A DNA stretch of 12,672 nt. It comes from an uncultured Ardenticatenia bacterium. Lineage in GTDB: Bacteria; Chloroflexota; Anaerolineae; Promineifilales; Promineifilaceae. Position numbers and translations under genes: made by a program. The stretch covers positions 1-12,672 of the forward strand of contig CALLZA010000629.1 in NCBI GenBank assembly GCA_937858165.1, given 5' to 3'. Each line of letters starts with the position of its first letter. Within the stretch, counting starts at the first letter, position 1. Below the pieces are notes generated by a model. That model was not told the origin of the DNA. It was given only the letters and a program-made list of their open reading frames with translations, and did no database searches. Below, one piece after another: positions 1 to 5,561 of the stretch.

Positions 1-93
1 TGCGACTCTTAGTTACTGGCGTGTGGATAATGGTCCATTTGACGCGCATTCTGCACGATGTATCGTAGAGCGTTTGTGAGTCTTTTTTGTTGT
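1..93. other. Non-genomic read tail beyond the P7 adapter
   Basis: This stretch lies outside the P7 flow-cell adapter that starts at 94, so it cannot be part of the library insert. Read from the other strand it begins just after the adapter with an A-rich run and then random-looking bases, as happens when a sequencer reads past the end of a template. No gene should be called here. Confidence 0.9.
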
Positions 94-159
94 CAAGCAG
101 AAGACGGCATACGAGATCTAGTACGGTCTCGTGGGCTCGGAGATGTGTATAAGAGACAG
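94..159. other. Illumina P7 + i7 index + Nextera read-2 adapter
   Basis: Positions 94-117 match the P7 oligo, 118-125 (CTAGTACG) is the reverse complement of index CGTACTAG (Nextera N702), 126-140 is the Nextera read-2 overhang and 141-159 is the 19-bp Tn5 mosaic end. The genomic insert starts at 160. This is technical contamination, not a transposon. It adds the false C-terminal peptide LSLIHISEPTRPY to the minus-strand reading frame that crosses it. Confidence 0.98.
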
Positions 160-924
160 GGCCAGGGCGACGGCCACGCCGAGATAGATGAGCAGCCCCA
201 GCCCCAGCCCGATGTCGTTGAACACCCATAGGCCGAAAGCCGGGATGAGCGCGGCCAGGAAGTAGGCCACGCAACCCAGCCCCCCGATGGAGACGTAGGG
301 CAGTTCAAACTTCTCCGGGTAGATGGCGGCGAAGACTTCGCCGGCGGCGGCATCCACCAGGGCAGTGTAGGATTGATCTTTGTAGCGATACTTGAACTGG
401 TAGATGGGCGCGTGAACGAGGGCTAACTCTTCGATGGCCTCGGTGGCGATGCCCTCATTGGCGGCCAGCCAGCCATGAACGGCGGTCACGGGCACAGACG
501 GTTTCACCGCCGCGCCGTCGAGCGCGCTGTCATACGGCTCCAGATCGGCCGCCGGGACGCGCAGCTTGCCCAATTCGACGATCGATAGCGCCGCAGCGGG
601 CTTCAGCACCACCTCTTCCTTGCCGTTGCGCGTGGCGCGCACCATCCACAGGGGGAAGAGTTGATAAGTCTGCGACTCGATCTGCGCCGCTGTGTCGAGT
701 CCCTTGACGGTCTGGTTGCCGGCCATCCAGCGACGCAGCGCGGCGGCGGCCTGCTTTTCATCCAGCGTCGGCCGGACGGCGTAGTGCAGCACGGCCTGGC
801 TCTTGTCGACGAAGTTGACGGTGCCGCAGAACTCGCAGGTGACGTACTTGGCGCCTGTCTCCACGGCCAGCGGCGCGGAACACTGTTGGCACAGCAGTTG
901 GGTGCTGCCTATCATCTCCATCAT
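160..924 (-). CDS. Zinc-ribbon membrane protein, 3' end cut off by adapter
   Basis: 255 codons survive; the C-terminus is missing because the insert ends at 160. An N-terminal zinc ribbon has two CxxC pairs at about C12/C15 and C30/C33 (LLCQQCSAPL and VTCEFCGTVNF). A mixed alpha/beta soluble part follows to about residue 205, then at least two hydrophobic segments (about 211-230 and 236-255), so the protein is probably anchored in the inner membrane with the ribbon in the cytoplasm. I chose ATG 924: a TTGAGG Shine-Dalgarno-like site lies 9 nt upstream and an extended -10 at 944-952. In-frame ATGs at 921 and 915 are alternatives; the frame also extends upstream to 1035, but that part would lie in the promoter. 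I do not recognise a specific family, and the role is unknown. It is divergent from the cyclase gene. Confidence 0.7.
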
Positions 925-943
925 ACCGGTAAGCCTCAAGGTG

Positions 944-952
944 ATTGTAACA
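944..952 (-). promoter_or_regulatory. Extended -10 promoter for the zinc-ribbon gene
   Basis: On the minus strand TG-T-TACAAT (TG at 952-951, hexamer 949-944) is a near-consensus extended -10. No convincing -35 is seen 17 bp upstream, which an extended -10 can tolerate. The expected start near 937 would leave a 5' UTR of only about 13 nt. Confidence 0.5.
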
Positions 953-976
953 TCTTCTACGTGCATCGCACCCATT

Positions 977-1008
977 CGTGCATCGCACCTTCTGAGGTGC
1001 GTTGCGCG
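977..1008. repeat. Palindromic hairpin in the divergent intergenic region
   Basis: Arms 977-990 and 995-1008 pair over 14 positions, with one T-T mismatch and one G-T pair, around a TCTG loop (core CGCACCT / AGGTGCG). It lies between two divergent promoters and could be an operator, a small dispersed palindrome or a structured RNA. There is no T-tract after it on either strand, so it is not an obvious terminator. Confidence 0.65.
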
Positions 1009-1035
1009 TTCCCGATGACAGCTAAGCAGGTGCAA

Positions 1036-1053
1036 CCCACTTCAGAAAGTGGG
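1036..1053. repeat. Second intergenic hairpin (CCCACTT-CAGA-AAGTGGG)
   Basis: A perfect 7-bp stem (1036-1042 with 1047-1053) and CAGA loop, 28 bp downstream of the first hairpin. The loop CAGA is the reverse complement of TCTG, the loop of the first hairpin, so the two look like diverged members of one palindrome type. It ends 32 bp upstream of the extended -10 of the cyclase gene. Confidence 0.6.
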
Positions 1054-1084
1054 ACGCGACCGAAGTGCGACGCGTTCGCCTGGG

Positions 1085-1093
1085 TGCTATACT
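1085..1093 (+). promoter_or_regulatory. Extended -10 promoter for the cyclase gene
   Basis: TG-C-TATACT (TG at 1085-1086, hexamer 1088-1093) is a good extended -10. The expected start near 1100 gives a 5' UTR of about 23 nt that holds the AGGAAG ribosome binding site at 1109-1114, 8 nt before ATG 1123. No clear -35 is present. Confidence 0.6.
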
Positions 1094-1122
1094 CTGGTGC
1101 AGTGTCACAGGAAGCCGCGCGC

Positions 1123-4100
1123 ATGTCATCACAAGACGAGCAGATCGCTCAACTGCGGGTAGCCATAGCGGCGCTGGAGGGGCAGCGAGCGGTCCTCGGT
1201 GGTCCCGTGGTCGAGGCGGCACTGTGGCCGCTACGCCAGGCACTGGCCGCGTTGGAGCAGCCGCGGCGCGCCGAGCAGCAGCGCAAGCAGGTGACCGTTC
1301 TCTTTGCCGACGTCTCTGGTTTTACGGCCATGGCGGAGGGGATGGATGCGGAAGATGTCGCCGCGGTGATGAATGAGCTATGGCTGGCCGTCGATCGGTC
1401 AATTGCCGAGTATGGCGGCCACATCGACAAGCACATCGGCGACGCGGTCATGGCGCTGTGGGGCGCGGACACGGCCCGCGAAGACGATCCGGAGCGAGCT
1501 ATCCGTGCCGCGTTGGCCATGCAGGCCGCCGTGGCCTCGTTTCAAATGACGCGCGACGCGCCCCTGGCCATGCGCATCGGCATCAACACCGGGCCGGTCG
1601 TCGTCGGCATGGTCGGGACGACTGGCGAGTTCACCGCCCTGGGCGACGCGGTCAATTTGGCCTCGCGTCTGGAACGCGCCGCGCCCGTGGGGGGCATTCT
1701 CATCGGCCACGATACCTACCGTCACGTGCGTGGCATCTTCGACGTACAGGCACAGGAGACGCTGGTGGTGCGGGGGCGGGCCGAGCCGGTGCGTGCCTAC
1801 CGGGTTTTGCGGGCCAAGCCGCGCGCCTTCCGCATGGCCACGCGCGGCGTGGAGGGGATCGAGACGCGAATGGTCGGCCGCGAGGCGGAACTGCGCGTGC
1901 TGCAAACGGCTTACGCCGAGGCGATGGGCACGGCGCAGACGCGTGTAGCGACGATCATTGGCGAGGCGGGCGTGGGCAAGAGCCGGCTGCTCTACGAATT
2001 CGAAAACTGGCTGGAGCTACGGCCGGAGACTATCTTGTACTTCAGGGGCCGGGCGACACCCAACACGCAGAACGTGCCCTATAGCTTGTTTCGCGACCTG
2101 TTCGCCTTCCGCTTCGACATCATGGAGAGTGACACGACGGCTGTGGCCCTGGACAAGTTTCGGCGTGGCATGGCCGGCGCGCTGGAGCCGGACCTGGCCG
2201 ACGTGGTCGGCCACTGGCTGGGCTTCGACTTCTCCTCCAGCCCGGCGGTACAGCGGTTGCTGGGCAGCTCGGGTCTGATCGAGACGGCTCGCGCCTTTCT
2301 GGTGCGCTTCATCCGCACGCTGGCGGCCGAGCCAGTGGTTGTGTTCCTCGAAGATATCCACTGGGCGGACGATCCGTCGCTCGATCTGGCCACCTATCTC
2401 GTTCAGGCTATCCCAGCGGCCCGCCTGTTCATCGTCGCTGTCACCCGGTCGAGCCTGTTTGAGCGGCGTCCGAACTGGAGCCTGGACGAGGCGGCCCTGA
2501 CGCGCATCGTTCTGCGCCCACTCTCCAAAGAGGTCAGCCAGGCATTGGTGGACGAGATTTTGCAGCGGGTCAACAAAGTGCCCGCCCGGCTGCGCGACCT
2601 GATCAGCGACGCGGCCGACGGCAACCCGTTCTACATGGAAGAGATGGTCAAGATGCTGATCGACCAGGGGGTGATTGAGAGAGGAGTTGGGAGTAAAGAG
2701 CGGGGGAGCGGGGGAGCAGAGGAGCAGGGGGGCCGCGAAGACAGCGCGCCAATCACTGACGCACTGAATAGTGATCCACTGAGTACTGAACACTGGACTG
2801 TGCGTACAGACAAGCTGGCCCAGTTGCGCGTTCCACCGACGCTGACAGCGCTGCTCCAGACACGGCTCGACGGGTTGCCGCCGGGGGAGCGCGCCGTGCT
2901 GCAACGCGCCTCGGTCATTGGACGACTGTTCTGGGACGACGCCGTGGCCGACCTGCACCAGGGGCCGCGCGAGGCCGTCGGCCGGGCACTGGAAGCGGCC
3001 AGCGCCCGGGAACTGCTCTTCCATCGCGAACCCTCCGCCTTTGCCGGGGTGGAGGAGTACATCTTTAGACACGGACTGCTGCATGAGGTGACTTATGAGA
3101 CGGTGCTGCTCACGCGGCGGGCCGAGTATCATCGCCGCGCCGCGCGCTGGTTGGAAAGCCACGCCGGCGAGCGGCTGGGCGAATATCTGACCCTCATCGC
3201 CGAGCACTACATCCGCGCCGGCGAACGGCGGCGGGCGGCGGCGCTGCTGGAGCAGTCCGCGCGCGAGGCGTTGGAACTGGGCGCCTACGCCGTGGCGCGG
3301 CCGGCGTTGGAGCGGGCGTTGGCGCTGCGCGAGGCCGCCGGCGAGCGTGACGGCCCGGCCGTCACCGCGGCGCTCATCGGTCTCGGTCAGGCGTGCCTGT
3401 TGCTGGGCGACTTTGCACCATCCGAGACGGCGCTGGAGCGCGGGTTGGCCGGGGCGCGCGCGGCCGGCGATCAGGCCGCCGAGGGCGAGGCGCTGGCCTG
3501 GCTGGCGCGCATCGCCACCGGTCGCGGCGACTATGACCGCGCCTGGGCGCTGGCCGGCGCGGCGTTGCCGATGGGGCAGGCGCTCGGCGGCCGGCTGTTG
3601 GCCCTAACCCAACAACGGATGGCCCAGGTATTGTGGGCCATGGGCGACCTGGCGGCGGCGGAGACGCATGCGGCCGAGGCGCTGACGGCCAGCCGGGCCG
3701 CCGGCGACATGCCGGGCGAGACCGGCGCGCTGAACGCGCTGGGGATCATTGCCAGCGACCGCCGCCAACTGCCGCGGGCGATGGCGATGTATGAACAGAG
3801 CCTGGCGTTGGCCCGCCGCACCAACCACCTCTCTGCGCAGGCTCTAGCGCTGCTCAATCTGGGCAATACGGCCTATCTACGTGGCGACTACGCCGCCGCC
3901 GCCGACTACGCCCAATCCGCCCTGGAGCGGTTTCAGGAACTGGGCCAGCAGCACAACGTGTCGATGGCTCTGGCCAATCGCGCCCAGGCCGACATCAAGC
4001 TGGGCCACGTGGCCGCCGCCCGCCGTGGCGCCCGCGAGGCGCTGGCCCTGGTCCACTCGCTGGGCGCGCAACCGTCGGTGCTGTGGACGATCTGTCTGTT

Positions 4101-4320
4101 CGGGCAGCTTCTGGCCCAGACGGGCGACACGACCCAGGCCCTGGCCCTCTATGGCCTGGCGCGCGCGCAACCAGCGCTGGATAACCAGTTGCGCGTCGAG
4201 ATCGATGAGGAGCTGGCCGGGCTGGGCCTGCCGCCCGACGAAGTCGCGGCCGGGTTGGCCGCCGGGGCGCGGCTGGATTTGGCGACGGTCATCGCCGAGA
4301 TTCTGGCCGGCGACTGGTAA
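1123..4320 (+). CDS. Class III nucleotide cyclase / AAA ATPase / TPR protein
   Basis: 1065 residues. Residues 1-55 look like a short coiled coil. Residues about 56-228 are a class III cyclase domain with every catalytic position present: metal Asp D63 (FADVSGFT) and D107 (KHIGDAVMALW), substrate Lys K103, Thr T171 at the second purine-reading position (the class IIIb pattern), and Asn N178 and Arg R182 in GDAVNLASRLE. It is therefore predicted to make cAMP from ATP. Residues about 250-510 are an AAA_16/STAND-like ATPase with Walker A GEAGVGKS (280-287) and Walker B VVFLEDIHW (406-414, E410 D411). The C-terminal part, about 700-1020, is TPR-like helical repeats. No membrane segment is seen, so it is likely cytoplasmic. 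ATG 1123 is fixed by AGGAAG 8 nt upstream; the frame is open further upstream but there it crosses the hairpins and the promoter. A repeat-derived linker occupies about 521-557. The triggering ligand is unknown. Confidence 0.9.
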   Translation: MSSQDEQIAQLRVAIAALEGQRAVLGGPVVEAALWPLRQALAALEQPRRAEQQRKQVTVLFADVSGFTAMAEGMDAEDVAAVMNELWLAVDRSIAEYGGHIDKHIGDAVMALWGADTAREDDPERAIRAALAMQAAVASFQMTRDAPLAMRIGINTGPVVVGMVGTTGEFTALGDAVNLASRLERAAPVGGILIGHDTYRHVRGIFDVQAQETLVVRGRAEPVRAYRVLRAKPRAFRMATRGVEGIETRMVGREAELRVLQTAYAEAMGTAQTRVATIIGEAGVGKSRLLYEFENWLELRPETILYFRGRATPNTQNVPYSLFRDLFAFRFDIMESDTTAVALDKFRRGMAGALEPDLADVVGHWLGFDFSSSPAVQRLLGSSGLIETARAFLVRFIRTLAAEPVVVFLEDIHWADDPSLDLATYLVQAIPAARLFIVAVTRSSLFERRPNWSLDEAALTRIVLRPLSKEVSQALVDEILQRVNKVPARLRDLISDAADGNPFYMEEMVKMLIDQGVIERGVGSKERGSGGAEEQGGREDSAPITDALNSDPLSTEHWTVRTDKLAQLRVPPTLTALLQTRLDGLPPGERAVLQRASVIGRLFWDDAVADLHQGPREAVGRALEAASARELLFHREPSAFAGVEEYIFRHGLLHEVTYETVLLTRRAEYHRRAARWLESHAGERLGEYLTLIAEHYIRAGERRRAAALLEQSAREALELGAYAVARPALERALALREAAGERDGPAVTAALIGLGQACLLLGDFAPSETALERGLAGARAAGDQAAEGEALAWLARIATGRGDYDRAWALAGAALPMGQALGGRLLALTQQRMAQVLWAMGDLAAAETHAAEALTASRAAGDMPGETGALNALGIIASDRRQLPRAMAMYEQSLALARRTNHLSAQALALLNLGNTAYLRGDYAAAADYAQSALERFQELGQQHNVSMALANRAQADIKLGHVAAARRGAREALALVHSLGAQPSVLWTICLFGQLLAQTGDTTQALALYGLARAQPALDNQLRVEIDEELAGLGLPPDEVAAGLAAGARLDLATVIAEILAGDW
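2677..2800 (+). repeat. Repeat-derived in-frame insertion inside the cyclase-ATPase gene
   Basis: Codons about 519-559 differ from the rest of the gene. The first half (2677-2730) is almost pure purine (GGGGGAGC repeats). The second half (2754-2800) is a run of CACTGA/ACTGA units at 2754, 2762, 2777 and 2785, ending with CACTGG and ACTG. The encoded stretch is Gly/Ser/Glu-rich and then polar, with no domain character. Flanking residues (GVIER before, W558-TVRTDKLAQLRVPPTL after) read as a normal ATPase-to-helical-domain junction of this family, so about 37 residues appear to be added without breaking the frame. Confidence 0.65.
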
Positions 4321-4333
4321 GCTCTCTTGCCCA

Positions 4334-4370
4334 TTGCACAGTAGCCTACACCTATGCTACACTGTGCTTT
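4334..4370 (+). promoter_or_regulatory. efp promoter overlapping an inverted repeat
   Basis: TTGCAC (4334-4339), 18 bp, then TG-C-TACACT (TG at 4355-4356, hexamer 4358-4363) makes a plausible extended -10 promoter for efp. The same bases form an inverted repeat: GCACA with TGTGC and GTAGC with GCTAC (4336-4345 / 4356-4367, 2-nt bulge), followed by TTTAGTT. It could therefore instead be a weak terminator for the upstream cyclase gene, or both. A TTGACA at 4373 has no partner -10. Confidence 0.45.
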
Positions 4371-4412
4371 AGTTGACATTATGTCTTGTTATTTAGGAGT
4401 AGAATTGCAGCA

Positions 4413-4970
4413 ATGATCGACGTCAATCAGTTGCGCCGTGGGGTAACATTCGTCCACGACGGCGCGCTTCTCAAAGTAAACGAATACTCTCACAGCAAAC
4501 CCGGTCGCGGCAAGGCGACCATTCGCGTCCGTGTTCGCGACCTGCGCACCGGCACCAACAAGGAAGTGACTTTCTCCTCCGGCGACCGGGTGGAGGATGT
4601 GCGCCTCGACAAAAGCGTCTATCAGTACCTATATGCTGACGAGAACTTCTACGTCTTCATGGATCAGGCCACCTACGAACAGCGCGAAGTGGCCCACAGC
4701 GTGCTGGAAGCGGATGCCGCTTTTCTGCGCGACAACATGGAACTGGAGTTGCTGTCCTACGAAGGCGAGGTGATCGACTACGAACTGCCGAAGACGATGG
4801 AGTTTACCGTCGTCGAGGCCGAAAACGCCCTGGCCGGCGACACAGCCACCGGGGCCACGAAAGAGGTCGTAACGGAAACCGGCCTGCGGGTGAAAACGCC
4901 GCTGTTTGTCCAGGCGGGGGACCGGATTCGCGTCAATACCGAGACGCGCGAATACCTGACCCGCGTCTAA
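4413..4970 (+). CDS. efp: Elongation factor P
   Basis: 185 residues, the normal EF-P length, colinear with the family: N-terminal KOW-like domain (MIDVNQLRRGVTF), two OB domains, and the conserved C-terminal GLRVKTPLFVQAGDRIRVNTETREYL. EF-P binds stalled ribosomes between the P and E sites and relieves stalling at polyproline. The domain I loop that touches the P-site tRNA reads KPGRGK, placing Arg32 where many bacteria have a modified Lys. No modification enzyme is encoded in the window. I chose ATG 4413 because the protein then begins as EF-P does; AGGAG at 4395-4399 lies 13 nt upstream, a long spacing. An upstream in-frame TTG (4386) adds non-homologous residues and was not used. It is probably cotranscribed with the LysM gene 53 bp downstream, whose Pro-rich linker is just the kind of sequence EF-P helps translate. 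Confidence 0.97.
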   Translation: MIDVNQLRRGVTFVHDGALLKVNEYSHSKPGRGKATIRVRVRDLRTGTNKEVTFSSGDRVEDVRLDKSVYQYLYADENFYVFMDQATYEQREVAHSVLEADAAFLRDNMELELLSYEGEVIDYELPKTMEFTVVEAENALAGDTATGATKEVVTETGLRVKTPLFVQAGDRIRVNTETREYLTRV

Positions 4971-5023
4971 TTCCCGCGCGACTTCACCGGCGGGCCAATC
5001 TCTTTGCAGTGTGGAGGGTTTAC

Positions 5024-5509
5024 ATGAGGTGGGTATTGTTGAGAGAGAAGTCGGCCGGCCGTCTGGTCTTCCTGGCGGCCCTTATCGTCGTCCTGTCCCT
5101 GCTGATGGTGGCCGCCCGACCGGCCGCGGCGCAGACGGGGGCGGGTGTCAATCACGTGGTGCAGCCCGGTGAGTACCTGGCGAAGATCGCCCGGAACTAT
5201 GGCACAACGGTTCATTCGATCATGGCGGTCAACCCGCAGATCACGAACATGAACCGCATCTATCCCGGCCAGGTCATCTTCGTGCCCATCGGCTGGACGC
5301 CCGCGCCGGTGCCGATTCCCGTGCCGCCGCCCACGGTGCCGCCGCCGCCGCCCGTGCCTACCTGTCGCGCCTGGCACTATGTGACGCCGGGCCAGACGCT
5401 GCTGATGATCGGCCGCTGGTATGGGGTTGACCCGTTTGCCATCGCCCGCGTCAACAACATCTGGAACCTGAACCTGATCTTCTCCGGCACGTCGCTCTGC
5501 ATCCCGTAA
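5024..5509 (+). CDS. Secreted double-LysM protein with proline-rich linker
   Basis: 161 residues. An N-terminal signal peptide has basic residues up to R13, a hydrophobic core at about 14-30 and a likely signal peptidase I site after RPAAA (cut before Q37). Two LysM modules follow: about 43-89 (HVVQPGEYLAKIARNYGTTV... IYPGQVIFVPI) and about 117-160 (WHYVTPGQTLLMIGRWYGVD... LCIP), joined by a linker of almost only Pro and Val (about 93-112). C114 and C159 bracket the second LysM and could form a disulphide. LysM modules bind N-acetylglucosamine polymers such as peptidoglycan; there is no catalytic domain, so this is a cell-envelope binding or adaptor protein. ATG 5024 has GGAGGG (5013-5018) 5 nt upstream. 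An in-frame GTG at 5009 is less likely since it lies before that site. There is no separate promoter in the 53-bp gap after efp. Confidence 0.9.
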   Translation: MRWVLLREKSAGRLVFLAALIVVLSLLMVAARPAAAQTGAGVNHVVQPGEYLAKIARNYGTTVHSIMAVNPQITNMNRIYPGQVIFVPIGWTPAPVPIPVPPPTVPPPPPVPTCRAWHYVTPGQTLLMIGRWYGVDPFAIARVNNIWNLNLIFSGTSLCIP

Positions 5510-5515
5510 TTTCCC

Positions 5516-5561
5516 AGACCTAACAGGTCAGTGGACGAGAGTCCACTGACCTGTTAGGTCT
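5516..5561. repeat. 21-bp perfect palindrome between convergent genes
   Basis: Arms 5516-5536 and 5541-5561 are perfectly complementary over 21 bp around a GAGA loop. Each arm is itself an inverted repeat: GACCT-AAC-AGGTC at 5517-5529 and its complement on the other side. It starts 7 nt after the LysM stop codon and includes two bases of the leuS stop codon (TAG, 5562-5560 on the minus strand). There is no T-tract on either side, so it is not a textbook intrinsic terminator, although the position suits a two-way transcription stop. A dispersed palindromic (REP-like) element is equally possible. Confidence 0.85.

Noticed and set aside
661..1122. N-terminal extension of the cyclase protein
   Set aside because: It overlaps the opposite-strand zinc-ribbon gene, the hairpins and the promoter; ATG 1123 has a good ribosome binding site and starts where the family starts.
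1399..1905. Antisense ORFs inside the cyclase gene, and similar long ORFs opposite leuS and GH3
   Set aside because: GC-rich coding DNA leaves other frames open; the proteins are Arg/Ala/Gly-rich and have no domain character.
4373..4401. Promoter starting from TTGACA at 4373
   Set aside because: No -10-like hexamer at 16-18 bp; the ribosome binding site falls there.
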